The position numbers and the translations under genes are program-made. Shown piece by piece: positions 54,829 to 63,270 of a stretch of DNA of 64,000 nucleotides (within the stretch, counting starts at the first letter, position 1; every line of letters starts with the position of its first letter). The stretch is from positions 4,316,593 to 4,380,592 of the forward strand of contig NZ_CP007142.1 of assembly GCF_000940805.1 (NCBI RefSeq). The letters run 5' to 3'. The notes under the pieces are model-generated. The model made no database searches, was not told where the DNA came from, and saw only the letters and a list, made by a program, of their open reading frames with translations. The DNA comes from Gynuella sunshinyii YC6258 (GTDB lineage Bacteria > Pseudomonadota > Gammaproteobacteria > Pseudomonadales > Natronospirillaceae).

Positions 54829-57462
54829 ATGAGTAGCCCGATAAACAAGACACTAAAAAAAACGGCTCTGGTGCTGGCAATCAGCATGCTTACAGCCGGA
54901 TCTCAGGCTGACCTGATCATCAGTGAATACATCGAAGGATCGAGCTATAACAAAGCAATTGAGCTGCAGAATACCGGTACTGAGGAGATCAACCTAAGCC
55001 AATACAACCTGGAGCTTTACAGCAATGGCAAAACCAGCCTGACAGCTTCGGTAAATCTGACGGGTTCACTGGCCGCTGGAGGTGTTTACGTACTGGCTCA
55101 TGGCAGTGCCAGCAATGACATCCTGACGGTGGCTAATCAGATCAGCAGTTCCGTCATCAATTTTAATGGCGACGATACTTTGATCCTGAAACAAGGTGAG
55201 ACCGTCGTCGATTCATTTGGTCAATATGGTTATGACCCTGGCAGCCAGTGGAGCGCAAACGGCGTATCAACCGCTAATGCCACATTACGCCGACACGCCG
55301 ATATCACCAGTGGTGACACCAATCCTGACGATGAGTTTGATCCCTCCCTGCAATGGGATGCTTATCCCCAGGATACCTTTGATGGCCTCGGAGACGGTTC
55401 TGGTAATGATGGTAACGGTGGTACGGCAACAGAAGCGCTGATTTCCGACATCCAGGGAAGCGGTAGCAGTTCTCCGATGATCGATGAACAGGTCATCGTC
55501 ACTGCGGTGGTCATCGCCGTTTACCAGGATGAACATTCATTCAACGGTTTCTTTATTCAGGAAGAAGATGCCGATCAGGATGGCGACGCCAGTACCTCTG
55601 AAGGTATTTTCGTATATTCGTCACAACCTGTTCAGGTGGGCGATCAGGTAAAAGTCACTGCCAAAGTAACCGAGTATTTTGATCTCACAGAGCTGACCGA
55701 TGTCAGTACTGTCGAGGTGTTGGCCAACGATCAGCCACTGCCGGCCACAACCATTATCAACCTGCCCCTCAGCTCGACCGATCAGCTGGAAGCGGTCGAA
55801 GGCATGCTGGTGGAATTTCCACAAACCCTGACCGTTAACGAAGTCTATCAACTTGGACGTTACGGCCAGATGTTGCTATCACAGGGACGTCGTTATCAGG
55901 GTACCGAAATTGCCCTGCCAGGCGAGGATGCTCTCGCTGTCATCGCCGACAATGCTCTGAACGTCATCAAACTGGACGATGGTTTCTCCAACCAGAACCC
56001 GGTGCCGGTCATTTATCCGGTGCCCGGACTGTCAGCATTGAACACGGTCAGAATCGGCGACAGTGTGCCCGGCATTACCGGTGTCATTTACTATAGCTTC
56101 GGTGAATATCTGCTTGAGCCGGTTGGCGAGGTCACATTTGACCCAACCAATCAGAGAACCCTGGCACCGCAAACTGATCCTATGGCCAACCTTAAAGTTG
56201 CCAGCTTTAACGTACTGAACTTTTTCAACGGTGATGGTCAGGGTGGCGGCTTCCCCACTTCCCGCGGTGCTGATAATGCAGAAGAGTTTCAGCGTCAGCT
56301 CGATAAACTGGTGCCTGCTCTGGTGGCCCTGGACAGTGATATCGTCGGCCTGATGGAAATTGAAAACGATGGTTACGATGAATACAGTGCCATCGCCACC
56401 CTGGTCGATACATTGAACGCTGAACTGCCTGCCGATAAGGCTTATACCTATGTCGATCCTGGCCTCAGCAGTCTTGGCTCTGACGAAATAGCCGTTGGCA
56501 TGATTTATCGCCCGGCCAGCGTGCAGTTGCTATCAAGTGCCAAACTGGATTCCAGCAACTCCGCGCTGGATCCGGATACTGGTGAACCGTTGTTTAACGA
56601 CGGTAAAAACCGGACAGCACTGGCGGTCAGCTTTGAACATGTAGCAACCGGTCAACAGCTTACGGTCTCGGTCAATCATCTGAAGTCCAAAGGCAGCGAC
56701 TGTGTTGACCTTGGCGACCCGGACCTCGGCGACGGCCAGGGTAATTGCAACCTGACCCGAACCATGGCAGCCGAAGCCCTGGCACAATGGTTACAGGACA
56801 CCCCAACCGGCATCGATACCCCCATCACGCTGATCATTGGTGACCTAAACTCCTATGCCATGGAAGATCCGATCCGTACCCTGGAAAGCGCCGGCTTCAA
56901 CAATCTCAAAAAAGCCAAGGGATTGCCGGGAGACTACTCTTATGTATTCGATGGTCAGTCCGGATCCCTCGATCATGCTCTGGGCAATCAGGCGGCACTC
57001 GATGCCACCCTGCTTGTGACTGACTGGCACATCAATACTGATGAACCCGCTGTGCTGGACTACAACACCGAGTACAAATATGACGGCCAGGCAGAAACGC
57101 TCTACAACGCTGACCCCTATCGTTCTTCGGATCACGATCCAGTCATCATCAGTATGTCGTTAACACCAGCCAATGAGCCACCGATCGCACTGATCAGCCA
57201 TTTCCGGATCTGGAACTGGCATATCTTTATTGCGGACAGCTTTGATCCGGATGGTCGGGTGGTGAAAAATCACTGGAACTTTGTTAACTGGGATGAATTT
57301 GACAGCTGGTTCGCCTTTGTTCCGGAGTCAGTGCTCAAACGTAATCGTGTCGGTCAGATAATATTGACCGCGACCGATAACGACGGTGCCAGCAGTGAGG
57401 ACGTTCTAACGCTCAGCAATGCTCACTTGGGACACAACAAAAGCAACCATTCCCGCCGCTGA
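54829..57462 (+). CDS. ExeM-like extracellular endonuclease with lamin-tail domain
   Basis: An 877-aa exported nuclease. The signal peptide ends near residue 26 (TAGSQA-DL). A lamin-tail domain covers about 25-160 (LIISEYIEGSSYNKAIELQN). OB-fold-type modules follow (about 205-440). The endonuclease/exonuclease/phosphatase domain covers about 450-785: ASFNVLNFFNGDG, IVGLMEIENDGYD (catalytic Glu), VNHLKSKGSDC, IIGDLNSYAMEDP and SSDHDPVII (Asp-His). A C-terminal PKD-like region (SFDPDGRVVKNHWNF) follows. ExeM of Shewanella degrades extracellular DNA in biofilms. Start 54829: AAAGG lies 8 nt upstream. It follows the GH9 gene by 275 bp, with its own promoter likely. Confidence 0.9.
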   Translation: MSSPINKTLKKTALVLAISMLTAGSQADLIISEYIEGSSYNKAIELQNTGTEEINLSQYNLELYSNGKTSLTASVNLTGSLAAGGVYVLAHGSASNDILTVANQISSSVINFNGDDTLILKQGETVVDSFGQYGYDPGSQWSANGVSTANATLRRHADITSGDTNPDDEFDPSLQWDAYPQDTFDGLGDGSGNDGNGGTATEALISDIQGSGSSSPMIDEQVIVTAVVIAVYQDEHSFNGFFIQEEDADQDGDASTSEGIFVYSSQPVQVGDQVKVTAKVTEYFDLTELTDVSTVEVLANDQPLPATTIINLPLSSTDQLEAVEGMLVEFPQTLTVNEVYQLGRYGQMLLSQGRRYQGTEIALPGEDALAVIADNALNVIKLDDGFSNQNPVPVIYPVPGLSALNTVRIGDSVPGITGVIYYSFGEYLLEPVGEVTFDPTNQRTLAPQTDPMANLKVASFNVLNFFNGDGQGGGFPTSRGADNAEEFQRQLDKLVPALVALDSDIVGLMEIENDGYDEYSAIATLVDTLNAELPADKAYTYVDPGLSSLGSDEIAVGMIYRPASVQLLSSAKLDSSNSALDPDTGEPLFNDGKNRTALAVSFEHVATGQQLTVSVNHLKSKGSDCVDLGDPDLGDGQGNCNLTRTMAAEALAQWLQDTPTGIDTPITLIIGDLNSYAMEDPIRTLESAGFNNLKKAKGLPGDYSYVFDGQSGSLDHALGNQAALDATLLVTDWHINTDEPAVLDYNTEYKYDGQAETLYNADPYRSSDHDPVIISMSLTPANEPPIALISHFRIWNWHIFIADSFDPDGRVVKNHWNFVNWDEFDSWFAFVPESVLKRNRVGQIILTATDNDGASSEDVLTLSNAHLGHNKSNHSRR

Positions 57463-57675
57463 TAACCGTCATTTGAACGGTGTTGATTAAGGAATTTAAT
57501 CTTCGGGATGGCAAACACAAACAGCCATCCCGTCCTTTCCCTGGGGCTAGCGATGCCCAACCCTCTCCAGTGATCACAAATGATGACCAGTGTCATTTTT
57601 CTTTAACCAGTCTGACACACTATTTTCATTGCCCTTATCGAGAATGGGAGAAACCCATGACCATAGGGCCTGATC

Positions 57676-58446
57676 ATGTCAAAACAATACTTCCGGACCA
57701 TCTGGATCTCTGATACTCACCTCGGAAACAAAAATACCCAGGCAGGTTTACTGGCCGACTTTCTCGATTCGACTGAATCCGAAAAACTATTCCTGCTCGG
57801 CGATATTGTCGATCTGTGGAAAATGAGCAAAAAGGGACACTGGCCCAAAGCCCACCAGGATGTATTGAAGAAAATCTTCGACAAAGCCCGTGCAGGCACT
57901 GAAGTCATTTACATTCCGGGAAATCACGACCCTTTCTTTCGTGATTTCAACGGTCTGGGAATCGGCCACATCTCCATTCATGAAGAATATATTCATCAAA
58001 CCGCGAACGGTCAGAAACTGCTGTTACTGCACGGTGATCGATTCGATGAGGAGATCACCTGCGCGCGCTGGTTATTCCATTTTGCCGACTTCCTTTATGA
58101 GTCCATCATCACGGTTAACCGTCACCTTAATCGCATCAGAGCCAGACTCAACAGACCCTACTGGTCACTTTCAGGTGCGCTGAAAATCCGTAGCAAGAAA
58201 GTACGTTCATACATCACCGAATTTGAACAGAAAGTGATTGCATATGGGAAAGAACAAGGCGTTGATGGTGTGGTCTGCGGTCATATTCATCAACCCAAAC
58301 TGGATCGGATCAATGGGTTGATCTACGCCAATGATGGCGACTGGCTGGAAAGCTGCTCAGCGCTGGTGGAAACCACCGATGGAAAGCTGCAGCTGATGGA
58401 TTGGAGCATCAAAACAGCACATCACCTGCAACCAGCAACCGCATAA
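57676..58446 (+). CDS. LpxH-like metallophosphatase (UDP-2,3-diacylglucosamine hydrolase family)
   Basis: A 256-aa calcineurin-like phosphoesterase with the full dimetal set: WISDTHLG, FLLGDIVDLW, IPGNHDPFF, LLLHGDRFD and GHIHQPKLD. UDP-2,3-diacylglucosamine hydrolases cleave the precursor to lipid X in lipid A synthesis. This variant is close to, but not the canonical short LpxH, so it may be a paralogue acting on another phosphoester. AGGG is 8 nt before the ATG. It is not near other lpx genes. Confidence 0.85.
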   Translation: MSKQYFRTIWISDTHLGNKNTQAGLLADFLDSTESEKLFLLGDIVDLWKMSKKGHWPKAHQDVLKKIFDKARAGTEVIYIPGNHDPFFRDFNGLGIGHISIHEEYIHQTANGQKLLLLHGDRFDEEITCARWLFHFADFLYESIITVNRHLNRIRARLNRPYWSLSGALKIRSKKVRSYITEFEQKVIAYGKEQGVDGVVCGHIHQPKLDRINGLIYANDGDWLESCSALVETTDGKLQLMDWSIKTAHHLQPATA

Positions 58447-58467
58447 CATAGTGCCAAAGAGAACATT

Positions 58468-58491
58468 TCGGACCTGAGCTTTCGGGTCCGA
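58468..58491 (+). terminator. Hairpin after LpxH-like gene
   Basis: TCGGACC (58468-58474) pairs with GGTCCGA (58485-58491). The loop is GAGCTTTCG-like. No clear T-run; probable terminator. Confidence 0.5.
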
Positions 58492-58658
58492 CAAACGCTC
58501 TGTCCCCCTGGATAACCACTCAATTCAGCGTCCAAAGCAAACTACCAATCGAGAGACAGAGCGATCATCAGCAAACACAAAAATCAGCCAGGTATGGCAA
58601 CTGAGTCGCCCAAATAGTCATTAAGGCGTTTTGCAGAAAAGCCTCAGGTAATCGGAGA

Positions 58659-58690
58659 CTGACTTCCAGATACGTCAATCTGGAAGTCAG
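58659..58690 (-). terminator. Perfect 13-bp hairpin before lipoprotein stop
   Basis: CTGACTTCCAGAT (58659-58671) and ATCTGGAAGTCAG (58678-58690) pair fully with a 6-nt loop, just downstream of the leftward lipoprotein gene. No T-run. Confidence 0.55.
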
Positions 58691-58699
58691 GGAGAGTGA

Positions 58700-59296
58700 T
58701 TAAAAATTGATAGTGATACTGCGCTTTTCTTTTTCAGATTCAGGGCGTTCATGGTATTCACCCGTCACCGCCGGTTCCGCCAGAGGGAGAGACTTCTGAC
58801 GACTTGAGTATTGCTCAATGATCGGCTCAATCTGTGTAGAGGTCAGATCAGTCCAACTGGGATCAGTTTTTTCAATACCATCTTCACGATAACGATGTAG
58901 CACCAATACCTGATTGAATATGATGGCTTTTCCTTCCTGCAGGGTCACCTGCATATCGAACACATGCTTACTCTTGGAAAAGTGGAAATACTTTGGCGAG
59001 CTGGGTGTTTCACGCATTGCCCAGTCGGTAATGGTATATGTACCGGCGTTCAGCTGTTTGACTTCTATCCACGGCTTGGAAGCATAAGGATAAAGATCTA
59101 CCGTAAACTCATCTCCATTACTGTCGCGCATAAATAACAAGTAATTGATGTTCTGGGCACCGCCCACTTCGTCGTCAATTTGCAGCGGCACCAGCAGTCT
59201 TGCATCTCCAGTAGGGGTTTTGCCTGGTAAACCGGCACATCCAGCCAGCGTTAATACGGCTGTCAGCAACAGACAGATACGGATCATATGGGTCAT
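58700..59296 (-). CDS. Lipoprotein of unknown function
   Basis: A 198-aa lipoprotein with lipobox LAGC (Cys20). The mature part starts with a short basic/acidic stretch and a beta-rich domain (IDDEVGGAQNINYLLFMRDS; WIEVKQLNAGTYTITDWAMR). The pattern GTYTI, W, then a beta strand is reminiscent of small carbohydrate- or metal-related surface lipoproteins, but no family is recognised. It follows cysE on the same strand by 23 bp and may be co-transcribed with it. iscR, usually next to this block, is absent. Confidence 0.75.
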   Translation of the reverse strand: MTHMIRICLLLTAVLTLAGCAGLPGKTPTGDARLLVPLQIDDEVGGAQNINYLLFMRDSNGDEFTVDLYPYASKPWIEVKQLNAGTYTITDWAMRETPSSPKYFHFSKSKHVFDMQVTLQEGKAIIFNQVLVLHRYREDGIEKTDPSWTDLTSTQIEPIIEQYSSRQKSLPLAEPAVTGEYHERPESEKEKRSITINF

Positions 59297-59319
59297 AGCA
59301 TATCCTTGGTGTTATTGTT

Positions 59320-60153
59320 CTAAGAGGTTTTTTCTGCTTCGGTGGAGGATACAGCATCCTCCGGCTTATCGGGATTGTCACTATCAGCTATTTCAACAAT
59401 TTCAAAGTCTTCACCTTTCAACTCGGGCATATCAATTTTTTCGAAGTTTTTATCAAGCTTACCAAGCGTGCTGCACATGTTATCAAGGCGGGCATCCTGA
59501 GCATGCATGTGATCCAGCATCGCCTTAATCGCATGAGCAATCGGGTCCGGCATTTCGGAAACTCCATAGGCATCAAACCCAAGAGCTTTGGCAATCTGAG
59601 CGCGCTTGGCGTCGGCCTGCTCCTGCTCGGGTAATGGCGTTGGTGCTTTGATAATCCGGCCTGGAACACCCACAACTGTAGCACCGGCAGGAACGGGTTT
59701 GGTCACCACCGCGTTGGAGCCGATGCGGGCACCTTCGCCAACAGTGAAAGGCCCCAGAATTTTGGCTCCGGCACCAACAATCACATTGTTTTCCAGAGTC
59801 GGATGGCGCTTTCCGGGCTCCAGGCTGGTACCACCAAGAGTTACCCCCTGGTAAATGGTGACATCATCACCAATTTCCGCAGTGCCACCAATAACCACAC
59901 CCATGCCATGATCAATAAAAAAGCGGCGACCGATTTTCGCACCAGGATGAATTTCAATACCGGTAAGCCAACGGGCAAACGTGGAAAGCATTCGCGCCAG
60001 CCACTTGAAATCCCAACACCAGAGTTTGTGACTCAGCCGATGAAACAGAACTGCATGCAGGCCTGGATAAGTGGTTATGACCTCGAAAAAATTCCTGGCA
60101 GCTGGATCACGATGAAAGACGCTGCTTACATCTTCTTTGAGTCTGGAAAACAT
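59320..60153 (-). CDS. cysE: Serine O-acetyltransferase
   Basis: Makes O-acetylserine for cysteine synthesis. A 277-aa EpsC-type CysE with a short N-terminal helical part (about 1-65) and a left-handed beta-helix of hexapeptide repeats: [80 protein letters not shown]. The catalytic His is in the [10 protein letters not shown] tract. The long C-terminal tail (about 180-277), rich in acidic residues, exceeds the usual length and ends without the -I residue that docks into CysK. It lies 9 nt after trmJ in the known trmJ-cysE order. Confidence 0.93.
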   Translation of the reverse strand: MFSRLKEDVSSVFHRDPAARNFFEVITTYPGLHAVLFHRLSHKLWCWDFKWLARMLSTFARWLTGIEIHPGAKIGRRFFIDHGMGVVIGGTAEIGDDVTIYQGVTLGGTSLEPGKRHPTLENNVIVGAGAKILGPFTVGEGARIGSNAVVTKPVPAGATVVGVPGRIIKAPTPLPEQEQADAKRAQIAKALGFDAYGVSEMPDPIAHAIKAMLDHMHAQDARLDNMCSTLGKLDKNFEKIDMPELKGEDFEIVEIADSDNPDKPEDAVSSTEAEKTS

Positions 60154-60162
60154 AATGGTTCC

Positions 60163-60921
60163 TTATTTTGGCTTGAGCTTCCCGGAGGCCGCTTTGATAG
60201 TCTGCTTCAAGATTCCACGCAAAATATTCACTTCCGTTGTATCCGGTTCCGCCCGCAGGTACAACCTGCGCAAGCGATTCATCAGAAGCTTGGGATTATT
60301 GGGATCAAGGTATTCGATATCAACCAGCGCCTGCTCAAGATGACTGAAGAAACCTTCCATCTGGGTGTGACTGGCAGGAGGTTCTTCCCTGACGGCAGAC
60401 CACTGATAGTCAACCTCACCGGCCAGACACGCCATGCGCAGTTCATAACTCAGCACCTGTACAGCTGATGCTACATTCAGAGAGCTATAGTCAGGGTTGG
60501 CCGGTATGTGCAGATGAGCATGACACTGAGCCAGCTCATCATTGGTCAACCCGCTGCGCTCACGGCCAAAAACCAAAGCCACGGTCTGTTGCTGAGATGC
60601 CGCCGCAAGCGCTTTCTGGGCGGCCTGACGTGGATTCAGTAACGGCCATGGAAAACTACGGCTGCGGGCACTGGCTCCCAGTACCAGAGCGCAGTCACTG
60701 ACCGCTTCGGCCAGATTGGGAGCGGTACGACACTGCTGTAACAAATCATCAGCCCCGGAAGCGCGCGCCATGGAAACATCAGAAACCACGTCACACTGCG
60801 GATTGGCTAATACCAAATCGTTCAATCCCATGGTTTTCATGGCTCTGCAGGCAGACCCGATATTAGCACTCAGAGAGGTTTCAACCAGAACGATTCGAAT
60901 ATGAGCTAAAGCGTGCAACAT
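60163..60921 (-). CDS. trmJ: tRNA (cytidine/uridine-2'-O-)-methyltransferase TrmJ
   Basis: A 252-aa SPOUT methyltransferase modifying position 32 of tRNA. Visible are RIVLVETSLSANIGSACRAM, MGLNDLVLANP, ALVLGASARSR and the trefoil-knot tract VALVFGRERSGLTNDELAQC, then LHIPANPDYSSLNVASAVQV. The C-terminal helical extension is as in E. coli TrmJ. GGGGGA lies before the ATG. It starts the leftward trmJ-cysE unit, divergent from suhB, as in Pseudomonas. Confidence 0.94.
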   Translation of the reverse strand: MLHALAHIRIVLVETSLSANIGSACRAMKTMGLNDLVLANPQCDVVSDVSMARASGADDLLQQCRTAPNLAEAVSDCALVLGASARSRSFPWPLLNPRQAAQKALAAASQQQTVALVFGRERSGLTNDELAQCHAHLHIPANPDYSSLNVASAVQVLSYELRMACLAGEVDYQWSAVREEPPASHTQMEGFFSHLEQALVDIEYLDPNNPKLLMNRLRRLYLRAEPDTTEVNILRGILKQTIKAASGKLKPK

Positions 60922-61060
60922 GGTTCCCCCTAAAAACGATAAGCGGGCCTATTGTGCCTGGACCGCTCAATCGAATACACCCCTACTATTTCAACCCGCT
61001 TTTATGTAAACTCCGCCGCCACTTCCATTAGTAGCTGTTTAACAACCAAAGTACCTTACC

Positions 61061-61819
61061 ATGCAACCGACTTTAACCATCGCGATGCGTGCAGCCCGTG
61101 CTGCCGCCGAAAAAATGAAATACACCTATCAGCAGACGCCTGCGCTGCTGGATGAAGGATACAGTCTGGAGAAAATTTTTACTGACGCAATGGAAGGTGC
61201 TGCCGCCAGAGTTGTCAAAAGTCTTTGGGCGGCCCATCCCACTCACAACATCATTTTCAAACAGCTTGGCGAGCACCCTGCCAAAAACCCGGAACACAAC
61301 CATAAATGGTATGTGAACCTGTTGGATGGGGATCTGAATTTTCAAACCGGCTACCCTGCCGCGGCGATCTGTGTCGCCCACGCCTTCAGAGACAAGTTCG
61401 AGCAGGTTGCCATCATTAATATTTTCAATGACGAAGAGTTTGGTTGTGTACGCGGCCGGGGCATGACCCGCAACGAACAGCGCGTTCGTGTCACCAGTGT
61501 CCGTCGTCTGGATGGTATCAGCTCTGGTGTGCATGGCTTTGACACTGACCCATCCTGGGTTGCCTGCTGTGGCACTCACAACATCAACCAGCGGATTATT
61601 GGCTCCGGCCTGTTAACTCTCAGTTATTTCTGCAGCGGCTTTACTGATGCCTGCGTGGTAAATGGTATGAGTGAACACGATATGTCGGTTGCTGCGTTAT
61701 TACTGCAGGAGTCAGGAGCGATTGCCGGGGACCGTAAAGGCAAACCACTGTTTGCCAACAGCGCCGAAATCGTTGCCGCCAACCCCAAACTGTTCAAGGT
61801 ACTGCTACAGGCCCTGTAA
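61061..61819 (+). CDS. SuhB-like inositol monophosphatase homologue lacking catalytic residues
   Basis: A 252-aa homologue of SuhB by position (beside trmJ) and by N-terminal MQPTLTIAMRAARAAAEKM, VRGRGMTRN and LSYFCSGFTDACVV. Yet metal sites are changed. The family EES motif is replaced by KQLG (residues 67-70), DPxDGT by NLLDGD (86-91; the first Asp lost, second Asp89 kept), while the last Asp207 remains in EHDMSVAALLLQESG. It is probably a catalytically inactive or altered protein. E. coli SuhB acts in rRNA antitermination independent of catalysis, so such a role is possible. The ribosome site is weak. Divergent from trmJ. Confidence 0.88.
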   Translation: MQPTLTIAMRAARAAAEKMKYTYQQTPALLDEGYSLEKIFTDAMEGAAARVVKSLWAAHPTHNIIFKQLGEHPAKNPEHNHKWYVNLLDGDLNFQTGYPAAAICVAHAFRDKFEQVAIINIFNDEEFGCVRGRGMTRNEQRVRVTSVRRLDGISSGVHGFDTDPSWVACCGTHNINQRIIGSGLLTLSYFCSGFTDACVVNGMSEHDMSVAALLLQESGAIAGDRKGKPLFANSAEIVAANPKLFKVLLQAL

Positions 61820-61855
61820 GGCCGGTATTTATTTCATTGTCAGGCGTTAAACCCT

Positions 61856-62947
61856 ATGGCTCGATCACTGCAGATACTCGCCGGTAAACGTGCATTCAAA
61901 CATTTGAAGGAACACGGTCTTCAGGCTCAGGATGTCAAAATAATTCTCGGAGCTTCTGGTGGACCCAAATGGTTTGTTTTATCGCGGCTCGATCAATATC
62001 TCAATTCTGAGTTCCTGAGTCAGGCCGATCAATCCATTCAATTGGTGGGATCATCAATCGGTGCCTGGAGAATGGCCTGCTATGCCGAAAGTGATCCCCA
62101 ATCCGCAATACAACGACTGGAACAGGGTTATCTGCATCAACGCTACCCGCGAAAGGCCTCAGGAGCAGTGGTTTCCGCAAATGCGCAAACCATGCTGGAT
62201 GAGTTTCTACCTGACAGTGAAATCAATTTCGTGCTGAAAAATACCAATCGGCATTTGAACATTGTGACCACACGCTGCCATGGCTGGCTGGAACAAGAAT
62301 ATAAACCCAAACAACTGGCCGGGTTTATGGGCAGCGCTGTCGCCAACGCTGTTTCCAGAAAAATGCTTAATCGTTTTTTTGAACGAGTAGTGTTCTCGCA
62401 ACACATGAGTGACTCACCTTACCGAACACTAAACGGCGTACCGGGTCGCTTAAGCAGCCTGAGTCAGCAGAATCTCAAGACTGCACTATTGGCTTCAGGG
62501 TCTATCCCTGTTGTCCTGGAAGGTGTTCAGGATATCAGCGGCGCCCCAAGTGGTACTTACCGGGACGGCGGACTGGTTGATTATCACTTTGATCTCCCCT
62601 TCAGCGTGGAAAATGGCATTATCCTTTATCCGCATTTTGCTCCGTTATTGAAGCCAGGCTGGTTTGACAAGTCTCTGCGCTGGCGTGGCGTCAATGCCCG
62701 AAACTATCAGGATGTCGTACTACTGGCACCGACCCCGGAATTTATCCAGCACTTACCATATGGAAAAATTCCAGACAGGGGCGATTTCAAAAAGATACCC
62801 GACAACGTTCGGGAACAGTACTGGAAAGATGCCATCAAACAGGGACAGCGACTGGCTGATGATCTGCACGAACTGCTGAATTCAGACAGGCTGATCGTTG
62901 AAATGAAAGAGCTGATCCCGAGCAGGCTGCGATCACTTAAACGCTGA
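61856..62947 (+). CDS. Patatin-like phospholipase
   Basis: A 363-aa cytoplasmic (no signal peptide) patatin-fold acylhydrolase. The oxyanion loop is GASGGPKW near residue 34, the nucleophile elbow GSSIGAWR (GxSxG) near residue 66, and the catalytic Asp is in RDGGLVDYHF (DGG motif) near residue 240. It probably deacylates phospholipids or other acyl esters. The ORF begins with ATG 36 nt after the suhB-like gene, so the two are likely one unit. AGG lies upstream. It belongs to the family of unassigned bacterial patatins rather than RssA. Confidence 0.85.
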   Translation: MARSLQILAGKRAFKHLKEHGLQAQDVKIILGASGGPKWFVLSRLDQYLNSEFLSQADQSIQLVGSSIGAWRMACYAESDPQSAIQRLEQGYLHQRYPRKASGAVVSANAQTMLDEFLPDSEINFVLKNTNRHLNIVTTRCHGWLEQEYKPKQLAGFMGSAVANAVSRKMLNRFFERVVFSQHMSDSPYRTLNGVPGRLSSLSQQNLKTALLASGSIPVVLEGVQDISGAPSGTYRDGGLVDYHFDLPFSVENGIILYPHFAPLLKPGWFDKSLRWRGVNARNYQDVVLLAPTPEFIQHLPYGKIPDRGDFKKIPDNVREQYWKDAIKQGQRLADDLHELLNSDRLIVEMKELIPSRLRSLKR

Positions 62948-62948
62948 C

Positions 62949-63047
62949 TCAACGTCGCTGTTCTTTGCGCTTGGGATCTGTGATCAGTAAATACCAGATA
63001 CATCCCAGTACCACTGCACAGCACATCAGAATAAAACTCTCGTACAT
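62949..63047 (-). CDS. 32-aa single-pass membrane peptide
   Basis: Encodes a 32-residue peptide beginning MYESFILMCCAVVLGCIWYL and ending with a basic tail KRKEQRR. A perfect GGAGG lies 7 nt before the ATG (63055-63059), and the peptide has one hydrophobic helix (about 5-22) with three cysteines. It fits a small inner-membrane protein with the charged tail in the cytoplasm. It is too short for standard ORF cut-offs. It lies 1 bp after the patatin stop on the opposite strand. No family is recognised. Confidence 0.6.
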   Translation of the reverse strand: MYESFILMCCAVVLGCIWYLLITDPKRKEQRR

Positions 63048-63223
63048 CCTGCGACCTCCGAATCCACCGTTCAAGTCATCTTACAGACCATGTATCCGTG
63101 GTCTGAGCCGTGATTACTCATATTAATTATCATGGCAATGTATAAGACTTGAGCAATCACCTGCCAGCGGTTTTTAGTTAAGGATCGTAAGCAGAACAGC
63201 GGGAATGGTAATAACCGACAGGC

Positions 63224-63252
63224 AAAAAAAACGGCAATTTACATTGCCGTTT
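63224..63252 (-). terminator. Rho-independent terminator after secF
   Basis: On the minus strand AAACGGCAA-TGTAAA-TTGCCGTTT followed by a long T-run (TTTTTTT). It lies just past the secF stop (63271). Confidence 0.9.
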
Positions 63253-63270
63253 CAGGGATGGTTTGTGTGG

